Positions 9,504 to 18,250 of a stretch of DNA of 64,000 nucleotides are shown one piece after another. The stretch comes from Chroococcidiopsis thermalis PCC 7203. Its GTDB lineage: Bacteria > Cyanobacteriota > Cyanobacteriia > Cyanobacteriales > Chroococcidiopsidaceae. Position 1 is the stretch's first letter. Every line of letters starts with the position of its first letter. The notes below the pieces were generated by a model that had not been told where the DNA came from, ran no database searches, and saw only the letters and a program-made list of their open reading frames with translations. The position numbers were made by a program, and so were the translations under genes. The DNA lies in the NCBI RefSeq assembly GCF_000317125.1, contig NC_019695.1, forward strand, positions 5,816,336 through 5,880,335, written 5' to 3'.

Positions 9504-11129
9504 ATGAAAAAGATCTTAGTTATAGAAGACGAGCGTTTGGTTAGAGACAACATCCTAGACTGTTTGGAAGATGGCGGCTATGAGGTTGTTGGAGTTGATA
9601 ACGGTCAAGTTGGTTTGGACTGGGCAAGCGAACACAAACCCGATCTGATTTTGTGCGATGTGATGCTGCCGGAGTTAGATGGCTACGAAGTATTGCGATC
9701 GCTGCGTCAAGAACCAACCACGGCACTGCTGCCGTTTGTTTTTCTCTCCGCCAAGGTGGAAAAAGCTGAGATCCGTCATGGCATGAACTTGGGAGCTGAC
9801 GATTACATTACAAAACCCTTTACTCCCGACGAACTATTAGATACGGTGGCGGCGCGGCTGAAAAGACGAGATGCGATCGTCCAATATGCAGAACTTTTGC
9901 AGGCTTCCCTATTCAACAGCGATCGCATTTCGCTCGCACCTCAACCCATAATTAACGCGCCTTCCACGCCTGCACCAGCTCAATATCAAGACTTCAACGC
10001 ATTTGCTCAGGAACTAGCAGCACTCCAATCGGCTCAATTTACTGGCAAATTAAATGTTAAAAGCGCCACGGATCAGTCTTGGGACTTTTACTTGCATCAG
10101 GGGCGCTTGTTGTACGCTACAGGAGGGATGCATTTAGCGCGGCGCTGGCAGCGGCATGTCTCGACTTACTGCCCCCAAATTCAACTGACTCAATTAAATT
10201 TACCAACCGAGCTTTTTACTCGACCTGCTTGGGAATATCAATTACTCGGCTTGTTACTGAAACAACAACAGATCGGTCGCGAACACATTGCCCCAATAGT
10301 GCGCGATTGTGTTGTCGAAGTCCTGTTTGACATGATGCAGGCAGGGCAAATCAATTACCAAAAATCGGAGCAAGCCTTGCCTTTACAACTTCTTGCTTTA
10401 GAGTGGGAGCAAGTCTTCACCCCAGCCCAAAAACTATGGCAAGCTTGGCAATCGAGCAATCTAACTTCGCTTCTACCCAACTATGCCCCCCTAGTCAAAC
10501 AGCCGGAAGCATTGCAACAACAAACTTCACCAGCTGTCTACCGTCAACTGACAGCAGTACTCGATGGCAAGCGATCGCTGCGCGAACTGGCAGTATTGAT
10601 GAAGCGTCAAGCTGCCGAAGTTGCTGTGTCTCTCTTACCCTACTTCCAATCCAAGATCGTCGAACTCGTCCAACTCCCTGACCTACCACTACCGCACGCA
10701 GCCACCGCACAACCTGCAACACCACCGACATCAGCTACACCCGCCACATCAACAGCAGCCAAATCGCTACTGATTGCTTGTATCGATGACAGCCCTCTCG
10801 TCTGTCAAACTATGGATCAAATGCTGTCCAACGCAGGCTATCAGGTATTGACAATTCAAGATCCTCTACGAGCAATCTCAACTTTGTTGACGCGCAAGCC
10901 AGATTTAATTTTCTTAGATCTGGTTATGCCTAACTTGAATGGCTATGAAATTAGCTCGCGACTGCGTAAGATTGCAGCTTTCCGCGATACACCGATTGTC
11001 ATTCTTAGTGGTAATGCGATCGACCGCGCCCAAGCGCAAGCAGCAGGAGTCTCGGATTACCTAGAAAAACCCGTACAAACAGAAAAGTTATTGCAAATGA
11101 TTGGCAAACACATTTCTGTAGGAAGCTGA
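9504..11129 (+). CDS. REC-PATAN-REC response regulator (PatA/PixG-like), paralogue 1
   Basis: The 541-residue protein has an N-terminal receiver (Asp52, ILCDVMLPELDG) and a C-terminal receiver (Asp472, FLDLVMPNLNG; KP lysine in YLEKPVQ). Between them lies a PATAN/DUF4388-type region (about 165-410) with the typical stretch GKLNVKSATDQSWDFYLHQGRLLYATGG. Cyanobacterial relatives act in pattern formation (PatA) and phototaxis (PixG/PilG). The unusual point is a receiver at each end rather than only at the C-terminus. The neighbouring gene is a close paralogue. The output mechanism cannot be read from the sequence. Confidence 0.9.
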   Translation: MKKILVIEDERLVRDNILDCLEDGGYEVVGVDNGQVGLDWASEHKPDLILCDVMLPELDGYEVLRSLRQEPTTALLPFVFLSAKVEKAEIRHGMNLGADDYITKPFTPDELLDTVAARLKRRDAIVQYAELLQASLFNSDRISLAPQPIINAPSTPAPAQYQDFNAFAQELAALQSAQFTGKLNVKSATDQSWDFYLHQGRLLYATGGMHLARRWQRHVSTYCPQIQLTQLNLPTELFTRPAWEYQLLGLLLKQQQIGREHIAPIVRDCVVEVLFDMMQAGQINYQKSEQALPLQLLALEWEQVFTPAQKLWQAWQSSNLTSLLPNYAPLVKQPEALQQQTSPAVYRQLTAVLDGKRSLRELAVLMKRQAAEVAVSLLPYFQSKIVELVQLPDLPLPHAATAQPATPPTSATPATSTAAKSLLIACIDDSPLVCQTMDQMLSNAGYQVLTIQDPLRAISTLLTRKPDLIFLDLVMPNLNGYEISSRLRKIAAFRDTPIVILSGNAIDRAQAQAAGVSDYLEKPVQTEKLLQMIGKHISVGS

Positions 11130-11147
11130 AGAGAAAAGTCGTAAGTC

Positions 11148-11400
11148 GGGAGTTGGAGACAAGGGAGAGGGGGGAGACAAGGGAGACAAGGGAGACAAGG
11201 GAGAGGGGGGAGACAAGGGAGAGGGGGGAGACAAGGGAGACAAGGGAGAGGGGGAGACAAGGGAGAGGGGGAGACAAGGGAGAGGGGGGAGACAAGGGAG
11301 AAAACGACCAACTACCAACTACCAACCTACCAATTCCCCACACCCTACACCTTACACCCTGTTCGCTGATAACTGATAACTGATAACTGATAACTGAGAC
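11148..11400. repeat. 9-bp tandem repeat tract plus heptamer tail
   Basis: The gap between the two PATAN regulators is filled by about 17 variants of GGAGACAAG with interspersed GAGGGG (about 11155-11300). A run of GATAACT heptamers follows (about 11368-11397). The same 9-bp unit recurs at 8470, 48735 and inside the glycosyltransferase gene at about 49800, where it is translated. No gene is supported here. Confidence 0.85.
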
Positions 11401-11427
11401 TGGCATGAGATCCGCAGGTAGAGCGAA

Positions 11428-12978
11428 ATGACAAAGATTCTGGTCATCGAAGACGAGCAGGCAGTTAGAGAAAATATTACCGAGCTGCTAGCGACGGAGG
11501 GATACGAAATCGTTGCCGCAGAGAACGGTCACGTTGGCATTAACTGGGCTTGGGAACATAAACCCGATCTGATTTTGTGCGATGTGATGATGCCGGAATT
11601 AGATGGCTATGAAGTGTTGAAGTTGCTGCGCGAAGAACCAACTACAGCGCTGATGCCTTTCATTTTTCTCTCAGCCAAAGCAGATAAAACTCATTTGCGC
11701 CAAGGAATGGAATTAGGTGCTGATGATTACCTAACTAAACCGTTCTCAAAAAAAGATTTATTAGGGGCGATCGCCGCGCGGTTAAAAAAGCAAACAGCGT
11801 TACGCCAACCGGAACCATCCCACGACGAACATCATGGCGATCGCGACAACGCAAATATTTTTGTTGCCGAGTTTCTTTCGCTCAAGTCAGCTCAAGTGAC
11901 TGGCAGACTATCTGTCACCAGTGCTTCGGGGCAAGAGTGGACTTTTTATCTGTACTCCGGTCGAGTTTTATATGCTTCTGGAGGGATGCATCCCATCCGC
12001 AGGTGGCAAAGGCTTATAGTCACGCACTGCCCGCAAATTTCAATCGATCGACTGAAATTACCAACCGATCTAGCTGGCTCGGCATGGGAGTATCAAGTTC
12101 TGAGTTTATGGCTCAAACAGGAGCAAATTACCAGCAGGCAAGTCACGCAAATCGTGCGCGGTAGTATCACGGAAGTGCTATTTGATATTTTGCAAACTGG
12201 GCAAGTTATCAAATATCAGGTGCAGATCGAAAATTCTTCTGGGTTGCAATTATTACTCATGGACATCGAGCAAGCACTTGCGTCAGCTTATCAAATGTGG
12301 CGTAACTGGCAACACGCTAACTTAACAAATGTTTGTCCCAATCAAGCTCCGATCCTCAAAAATCCAGAATTATTGCAACGAAAAACTTCTCCCAACACAT
12401 ACCGTCAGTTGACTACACTACTAGACGGACGGCGGACACTACGCGATTTAGCCGTACTGATGAAACGTCAGGTTTTAGAGCTATCCTACACTTTGTCACC
12501 CTACCTTCAAGACGACATGGTGGAACTAACAGACATTCCCGATCTGGCTATGCCCACGGCTGGAGAGGTTGCATTAGAACCACCAGTTACGCCAATAGCA
12601 CTGAAACCAACGATCGCCTGCATTGATGATAGTCCATTAGTGTGCGAGGTGATGCGGAACATTATTACGGATGCAGGATATCAGTTTATAGATATTCAAG
12701 ATCCTTTGCGGGCGCTCGCAATTTTGTTAAGTCAAAAACCAGACATGATCTTTTTAGATCTCATCATGCCAAAACTAAATGGCTATGAAATTTGCACGCG
12801 CATCCGTAAGATTAATGCGTTCCGCGATACACCGATCGTCATTTTTAGCGGCAATTTGATCGATCGCGTGCGGGCGATGGTTGTGGGTGCATCCGATTGT
12901 CTGGACAAACCCGTGCAAGCTGATGCAGTCGTGAAATTGATTCACAAGCATCTATCCGCGTCAGAGCGATCGACCTAG
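11428..12978 (+). CDS. REC-PATAN-REC response regulator (PatA/PixG-like), paralogue 2
   Basis: This 516-residue protein has the same architecture as the preceding regulator. The N-terminal receiver has Asp52 (ILCDVMMPELDG), the PATAN region contains GRLSVTSASGQEWTFYLYSGRVLYASGG, and the C-terminal receiver has Asp444 (FLDLIMPKLNG). The two differ mainly in the linker between N-terminal receiver and PATAN region and in the Pro/Ala-rich linker before the second receiver. The arrangement points to an old tandem duplication, now separated by a repeat tract. Both acceptor Asp residues are kept, so both receivers could be used. Confidence 0.9.
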   Translation: MTKILVIEDEQAVRENITELLATEGYEIVAAENGHVGINWAWEHKPDLILCDVMMPELDGYEVLKLLREEPTTALMPFIFLSAKADKTHLRQGMELGADDYLTKPFSKKDLLGAIAARLKKQTALRQPEPSHDEHHGDRDNANIFVAEFLSLKSAQVTGRLSVTSASGQEWTFYLYSGRVLYASGGMHPIRRWQRLIVTHCPQISIDRLKLPTDLAGSAWEYQVLSLWLKQEQITSRQVTQIVRGSITEVLFDILQTGQVIKYQVQIENSSGLQLLLMDIEQALASAYQMWRNWQHANLTNVCPNQAPILKNPELLQRKTSPNTYRQLTTLLDGRRTLRDLAVLMKRQVLELSYTLSPYLQDDMVELTDIPDLAMPTAGEVALEPPVTPIALKPTIACIDDSPLVCEVMRNIITDAGYQFIDIQDPLRALAILLSQKPDMIFLDLIMPKLNGYEICTRIRKINAFRDTPIVIFSGNLIDRVRAMVVGASDCLDKPVQADAVVKLIHKHLSASERST

Positions 12979-13005
12979 CTCGACTTTTGCTAGAATTTTG
13001 ACAAG

Positions 13006-13245
13006 TTAGGGTGAAATAACTTCTGCAACTTCGTCTTCTGCTAAACTCCAGTCTTCAAAATATTCGTAAACTTCAGACAAACTTTCCAAACCATCAACCG
13101 CGCTTTCCAAAGCTTGAAAATAAGCTGCTGTAGCTTCTGCGGATTCAGTTGAAGTATTCCAGCTCAAAATTTCATCAGTTTTGGTTTGCAGCTTGGTAAT
13201 TAAATGAAGTTGTTGAATCAGGATTTGCTCTAATCGGTCATTCAT
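13006..13245 (-). CDS. Small acidic hypothetical protein
   Basis: A 79-residue acidic, mostly helical product starts with MNDRLEQILIQQLHLITKLQ and ends in an acidic tail (LAEDEVAEVISP). It has no signal peptide, membrane segment or recognised motif. The heptad-like spacing of Leu/Ile near the N-terminus suggests a short coiled coil. I do not recognise the family. It is convergent with the second PATAN regulator. The ATG start is plausible, but the ribosome site is weak. Confidence 0.6.
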   Translation of the reverse strand: MNDRLEQILIQQLHLITKLQTKTDEILSWNTSTESAEATAAYFQALESAVDGLESLSEVYEYFEDWSLAEDEVAEVISP

Positions 13246-13375
13246 AAATTCGATCTAACGCGAGCAGTGAATAGCAATTTCAATCTTACAAGTATGGAAT
13301 TAATACAAAGTTAAGAACAGGCAATCCCGAATATATTACTGATTTAGATATAACCGCTTTCAAAAAGTATATATA

Positions 13376-13405
13376 GTAGCAGGGGCGCACGCTGTACGCC
13401 CCTAC
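13376..13405. repeat. Palindrome, GGGGCG family
   Basis: Inverted arms AGGGGCG and CGCCCCT (13381-13387 and 13397-13403) enclose a 9-bp loop, flanked by GTAG and AC. It lies downstream of the minus-strand rpe gene and may terminate it. It resembles the hairpins at 34481 and 40245. Confidence 0.65.
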
Positions 13406-13450
13406 GATTGAAATGTATTGCAATTCTAATCAAAAGAAATGCTATGTTTT

Positions 13451-14158
13451 CTAAACGGTTGCTAACTCAGGTGCGGGACGCTTACTGTTACGAATGCCTG
13501 CGATCGCCTCAGCGTAATCTTTAGCTTTAAATACTGCCGAACCAGCAACGATCGCATTTGCGCCTGCTTCTAGCACCTGCCAGGTGTTGTTACCTTTTAA
13601 GCCACCATCAACCTCAATCCAAGGATCTAAACCGCGATCGTCGCACATTTGGCGCAGTTTGCGGATTTTGGGTACGACAGATGGAATAAAGCTTTGACCA
13701 CCAAAACCTGGGTTAACGCTCATGATTAGCACTAAGTCGCAAAGTTCTAGTACGTACTCGATCAGTTCTAATGGTGTAGAAGGATTGAGTACGACCCCTG
13801 CTTGTTTCCCTAATTCTCTAATTTGACCGAGCGTGCGGTGGAGGTGAGGGGAAGCATTATGCTCGGCATGAACGGAGATAATATCGGCTCCTGCTTTGGC
13901 AAAATCTTCAACGTACTTCTCTGGCTCTACGATCATCAAGTGGACATCCAGAGGTTTTTGAGTCACTGGGCGAATTGCTTCGACAATCAGCGGACCAATA
14001 GTGATGTTAGGCACGAATCGACCGTCCATGACATCAACGTGAATCCAGTCAGCTCCAGCCTCATCGATCGCTTGAATCTCAGCTCCTAGACGGCTAAAAT
14101 CTGCTGATAGTATGGATGGAGCAATAACAGTTTGCTTTTTGGATGGCGTTTGGGTCAT
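13451..14158 (-). CDS. rpe: Ribulose-phosphate 3-epimerase
   Basis: Rpe interconverts ribulose 5-phosphate and xylulose 5-phosphate in the Calvin and pentose phosphate cycles. The TIM-barrel motifs are intact: [56 protein letters not shown] and [11 protein letters not shown]. The frame extends to 14194, but the ATG at 14158 (MTQTPSKK) gives a family-length N-terminus, with GGAG about 14 bases upstream. It stands alone. Confidence 0.95.
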   Translation of the reverse strand: MTQTPSKKQTVIAPSILSADFSRLGAEIQAIDEAGADWIHVDVMDGRFVPNITIGPLIVEAIRPVTQKPLDVHLMIVEPEKYVEDFAKAGADIISVHAEHNASPHLHRTLGQIRELGKQAGVVLNPSTPLELIEYVLELCDLVLIMSVNPGFGGQSFIPSVVPKIRKLRQMCDDRGLDPWIEVDGGLKGNNTWQVLEAGANAIVAGSAVFKAKDYAEAIAGIRNSKRPAPELATV

Positions 14159-14231
14159 GGTTGGAGATTCTCCTGCTTCCTCTGTTGTCAGCATTTTAAC
14201 AAAATGTTTAGTTTTCCCCCAAGTGTTATCT

Positions 14232-14271
<40 letters not shown>

Positions 14272-14430
14272 GCGACCGGGAGTAGTAGGGTGGGCAATGC
14301 TAACCCTACTTGAATTTGACGAACTTGCGATCGCCAGCCAGGAAAGCCGTACTTCACCCCTCAACCTTTTACCGGATCGCCAACATAGAATAAATAGAGT
14401 AGCTTTCGTAAAGAATTGTAAGGTTTTCTC

Positions 14431-15327
14431 ATGGCAGATCGGTTAATTCGTGCCACAGCCGCCGATGGGGGAATTCGCGCTGTCGGCGTTATCACCACCA
14501 AGCTGACTGAAGAGGCAAGAAAACGGCATGAACTTTCCTACGTGGCGACGGCAGCGCTAGGACGCACTATGTCCGCTGGGTTGTTATTTGCTTCTAGCAT
14601 GAAACGCCCTGATTCGCGAGTCAATATTCGGGTCAAAGGTAATGGTCCGTTAGAGGGAATTTTAGTCGATGCAGGTTTAGACGGTACTGTAAGAGGTTAC
14701 GTCGGCAATCCCGCGATCGAACTACCACCAAACGATCGCGGTAAATTGGATGTTGGCGGTGCTGTGGGTTCAGAGGGTTATCTCTACGTCGTACGCGATG
14801 TTGGCTATGGCTATCCCTACTCCAGCACGGTAGAGCTAATATCGGGAGAGATTGGCGACGACTTGTCTCACTACCTAGCTACGTCAGAACAAACACCGTC
14901 AGCGTTAGTATTAGGCGTATTTGTCGGCGCTACAGGAGTGACAGCAGCAGGAGGATTGCTGATTCAAGTTTTGCCCAAAGCAGCCCGTGATGAAGCTTTA
15001 GTACAAACATTAGAATCAAGAATTGCTCAGCTAGCAGGATTCACGCCCTTACTCCAAGCTGGAAAGACCTTACCGCAAATCTTCGAGCAACTGTTAGGAG
15101 ATATGAATTTGGAGATTTTTCCAGAATCTCAGTTAGTGCGCTTTTACTGTGGTTGCTCTTTTGAGCGCGTTCTAGGAGCGCTGAAAATTCTAGGCGAAGC
15201 AGAATTACAAGACATGATTGCCAAAGATGACGGAGCCGAAGCCACATGTCATTTTTGCGGACAAGTTTACAAAGCCAGCAGCAATCAGTTAGAGCAGTTG
15301 ATTTTGGATTTACGGGCAGAGTCTTAA
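14431..15327 (+). CDS. hslO: Redox-regulated chaperone Hsp33 (HslO)
   Basis: Hsp33 is a cytosolic holdase activated by oxidative unfolding. The 298-residue product has the N-terminal substrate-binding domain (MADRLIRATAADGGIRAVGV) and the C-terminal zinc redox switch, with Cys-X-Cys in FYCGCSFERV and Cys-X2-Cys in CHFCGQ. All four zinc cysteines are present, so the switch should work. The ATG start at 14431 follows AAGG about 12 bases upstream. It stands alone between repeat tracts. Confidence 0.95.
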   Translation: MADRLIRATAADGGIRAVGVITTKLTEEARKRHELSYVATAALGRTMSAGLLFASSMKRPDSRVNIRVKGNGPLEGILVDAGLDGTVRGYVGNPAIELPPNDRGKLDVGGAVGSEGYLYVVRDVGYGYPYSSTVELISGEIGDDLSHYLATSEQTPSALVLGVFVGATGVTAAGGLLIQVLPKAARDEALVQTLESRIAQLAGFTPLLQAGKTLPQIFEQLLGDMNLEIFPESQLVRFYCGCSFERVLGALKILGEAELQDMIAKDDGAEATCHFCGQVYKASSNQLEQLILDLRAES

Positions 15328-15329
15328 TC

Positions 15330-15475
15330 AGTGACCAGTGACCAGTGACCAGTGATCGGTAGAGAGCGATCGATTAATCTGAATTGCGTGCATGGCGCGA
15401 ATTGCCCATTACCAATTACCCATTACCAATTACCCATTACCAACTACCAATGACAAATGACCAATGACCAATATA
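15330..15475. repeat. Heptamer repeat tract downstream of hslO
   Basis: The tract contains TGACCAG units (about 15332-15353), then TACCAAT/TACCCAT units (about 15405-15450) and TGACCAA units (about 15450-15472). All have about 7-bp period. Apart from these repeats I see nothing here. Confidence 0.75.
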
Positions 15476-15539
15476 GGATGACAATGAATGTGCTTAGCAG
15501 GCAAAATCAAGCATAGTACTTAAGATATTGGGGCGAGTC

Positions 15540-17681
15540 ATGAGCGATCGGAGTATGCCAGAGGATTGGTCTGTGAGTCAGCCGCCAGCAAAGGGGGACA
15601 ATGGCAATCAGCCTCATACCCAACATTCTGTAGACTCTGCTTCTCAATATCCAACGGATCGCGAGCTGTCTCAATACCTGTCCCAGCAAAGGCACAATTC
15701 AGAAGTCATGCCACAATCACCATCGAACTCGTCCCAATCTGGTAGCGTTTCCCCTTCATCAGCTACAGACGGTAAGTTGTGGTCTAGCGTACCTCCGTCG
15801 GGAGAGCCGCCTAGTGTCGGACGCAAGCGGTGGTGGAAACACTGGATGCTTTGGGCAGCTCTGGCAGCGTTGGGGGCTAATGGAGTGGCGATCGTCGCCA
15901 TGACGATGTTATTTAAGTTACCATCTGCACCTAATTGTCCGGCAATTTTTTGGCCTCTGGCTTCAGGGACGGTGCGGTTGCATTGCGCTCAAGTTGCAGC
16001 GGCAAAACGAACTGTACCAGATTTAATGGCAGCGATCGCCTTAGTAAAGCCTCTACCACAAAATCATCCTTTAAGTCAAGAAATCGAACGGGGTTTAGCA
16101 GAGTGGTCGCAAGATTTACTCGCCTTAGCAGAAGAAAAGTTTCAAGCCGGACAGCTATCGGAGGCGATCGCGATCGCCTCCGATATTCCGTCAGATGTCT
16201 CTACAGCCTCCACCGTCCCAACGCAAATTGAAAAGTGGAAATCGATTTGGGCGGAAGCAGAAAAAATTTATGCTGAAGCCGAGTCCCAGATCCCGAAAGA
16301 AAACTGGTATCGGGCTTCGATGGCAGCGGTACGTTTGCTCAATGTCGGTAACAACTATTGGGCAAATACCAAATACGAAGAATTAAAATATGCGATCGCC
16401 ACCGCCAGAGAAGATGGCGGAAGATTGGAGAAAATTCAAAATTTGGTCAATCGAGGCAGAGCCGACGATTTTCTAGCTGCTATACAGCAAATTCAAGCAA
16501 TTGAAGCAGGTAGCTATTTTTATCAGAAAGCTCAAGCAATGATTCCCGATATCGGGCGCAAAATGCTCGATTTAGCCCAGGAAACTTTAGATAAAAGAGA
16601 TGTAGACAAAGCTGTCGAGATTGCCAATCAAATTCCTGCTGTTGCCAAATTAGAAACAGAAGTCCAAGATTTTACCGTCCTAGCTGAGGCACATCGGAGT
16701 GCTTTTGTCGGTACTGTTTCTAGCATAGAAGCGGCAATTGCCGAAGCGCAAAAAATTGGACTAGACCGACCGCTTTACTATAAAGCTCAAGATACGATCG
16801 CCCGTTGGCAACTTGAAATTGAAGATGTGCAGCATCTAGCCAAAGCACGCAGCTTAGCTCAACCAGGGGCAGTTGCCGATTTAAATGCAGCGATCGCTGA
16901 AGCTTTGATGATTCCAGACTCGAATCCCCGTGCTGCTGAAGCCAAGCGAGAAATTGACGGCTGGCGGCGACGGATACAAACATTTGAAGACCAACCTTAC
17001 CTTAACCGTGCCGACGAGATAGTGGTTGAAGGCGATGTCGTCGCTTTACAAGCAGCAGTTGATGAAGCGAGTAAAATTGGTGAAGGACGCGCGCTTTATG
17101 GCGAAGCCCGTAAGCGAATTCGCAACTGGACGCGCCAGATCCAAACGATTGAAGACCAGCCATTCTTAGACCAAGCGCGAGACTTGGCAAATAATGGCAA
17201 TCTACCAGCGGCGATCGCTGCTGCTGGGCAAATTGGTGCGGGACGGGCGCTACATGCCACAGCGCAGGCAGAAGTTAAGGAATGGCAAACTCAACTTCAG
17301 GCGGAACAAGATTGGCGCGAAGCCCAGCAAGTTGCTTTGCAGAATACTCCCGATGCATTGGCACAAGCAATTCGGCTGGCGGATCGGGTTCCTAACAGCA
17401 ATTCCTTACGATTGGATGTGAATCCAGCCATTAATAACTGGGGCGATCGCTTGTTGCGGTTGGCACAAGACCAAGGGACGTACAACCCACAAGCAGGGAT
17501 CGATATAGCCCGTAAAATTCCGCGCAGCAGCAGCGCCTACGGAGCCGCTCAAGCGCAGATAGGCGAGTGGCAGAGGATTTTGAACCCTCCTCCTCCCGAA
17601 CCGCTTCCCAGCCTCGATAACACCGCACCGAGTCCGATAAATTCCGAGCCTATTCCTAGTGCTAGTCCTGATGATAACTAA
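15540..17681 (+). CDS. Membrane-anchored helical-repeat protein of unknown function
   Basis: The product has 713 residues from the ATG at 15540; a GGGGCGAG site precedes it, and an in-frame TTG lies at 15528. A Ser/Pro/Gln-rich N-terminus (1-95) and a basic stop (RKRWWKHW) precede one membrane helix (about 102-126). A long alpha-helical region follows. From about residue 370 it shows internal repeats of 52-55 residues, each with a conserved Trp followed by an IEDQPFLDQA-like stretch. A Pro-rich tail closes the protein. The repeats resemble TPR/solenoid helices. The large domain is probably on the far side of the membrane. Automated pipelines often call such proteins chromosome segregation ATPases; no ATPase motif is visible. 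Confidence 0.8.
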   Translation: MSDRSMPEDWSVSQPPAKGDNGNQPHTQHSVDSASQYPTDRELSQYLSQQRHNSEVMPQSPSNSSQSGSVSPSSATDGKLWSSVPPSGEPPSVGRKRWWKHWMLWAALAALGANGVAIVAMTMLFKLPSAPNCPAIFWPLASGTVRLHCAQVAAAKRTVPDLMAAIALVKPLPQNHPLSQEIERGLAEWSQDLLALAEEKFQAGQLSEAIAIASDIPSDVSTASTVPTQIEKWKSIWAEAEKIYAEAESQIPKENWYRASMAAVRLLNVGNNYWANTKYEELKYAIATAREDGGRLEKIQNLVNRGRADDFLAAIQQIQAIEAGSYFYQKAQAMIPDIGRKMLDLAQETLDKRDVDKAVEIANQIPAVAKLETEVQDFTVLAEAHRSAFVGTVSSIEAAIAEAQKIGLDRPLYYKAQDTIARWQLEIEDVQHLAKARSLAQPGAVADLNAAIAEALMIPDSNPRAAEAKREIDGWRRRIQTFEDQPYLNRADEIVVEGDVVALQAAVDEASKIGEGRALYGEARKRIRNWTRQIQTIEDQPFLDQARDLANNGNLPAAIAAAGQIGAGRALHATAQAEVKEWQTQLQAEQDWREAQQVALQNTPDALAQAIRLADRVPNSNSLRLDVNPAINNWGDRLLRLAQDQGTYNPQAGIDIARKIPRSSSAYGAAQAQIGEWQRILNPPPPEPLPSLDNTAPSPINSEPIPSASPDDN

Positions 17682-17753
17682 TCCTGACGATTGTAAACTT
17701 TAACGGTTTTGATTAGGCATCATAAACATAGCAGCAAAACATTATTATCGCTC

Positions 17754-18017
17754 TTATGGATTACCCACAAAACCAAATAATTTAGCCAAACCACCAAGAA
17801 TAGCTAAAATCAAACCGACTAAAAATCCTCGATTGATAAAATCTTGACTCTTGACTCGTTCATCTAGTCCATTTATTCTCTCACCCAGAGCTTTAATTTC
17901 TCCTTTAATTTCGGTTTGTCCTACTTTTAGATCGACAACATCTTTTTGTAGACCATCTAATTTCTGGTCAAGCTTAGCTAAAATTTCCTTTAAGTCTTGC
18001 TCTAGTGTGACTGACAT
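17754..18017 (-). CDS. Small coiled-coil protein with C-terminal membrane helix
   Basis: An 87-residue product with heptad-patterned residues 1-60 (EILAKLDQKLDGLQKDVVDLKVG), a strong coiled-coil signature, then one hydrophobic helix (FLVGLILAILGGLAKLFGF) at the C-terminus. It looks like a tail-anchored oligomer. The ATG at 18017 is preceded by a weak AGG. I do not recognise a named function. Confidence 0.7.
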   Translation of the reverse strand: MSVTLEQDLKEILAKLDQKLDGLQKDVVDLKVGQTEIKGEIKALGERINGLDERVKSQDFINRGFLVGLILAILGGLAKLFGFVGNP

Positions 18018-18250
18018 AGGTAAAATTCCTATTTGGGAGAAATTAGTATAGATTCTTTTAGCATAGTTGCGATCGCATTTCCCCTGGAATGTTAAAAGCG
18101 ATTCCCTACAATCAAGTTTTTTAACCTTATAAGGTATAGTTTATACCCTGTAATATATACCTGTAATATATAAATGGTGACTCAGCACAGAAGACAGTAG
18201 GGAAACTCAAGAGTCAACGCGATTCGTACTTTTTTCACCTAAAAATAGCT

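Noticed and set aside
11005-11406. Several frames encoding SPLSLVSPLSP-like repeats
   Set aside because: They arise from the 9-bp repeat array in all phases and have no family resemblance.
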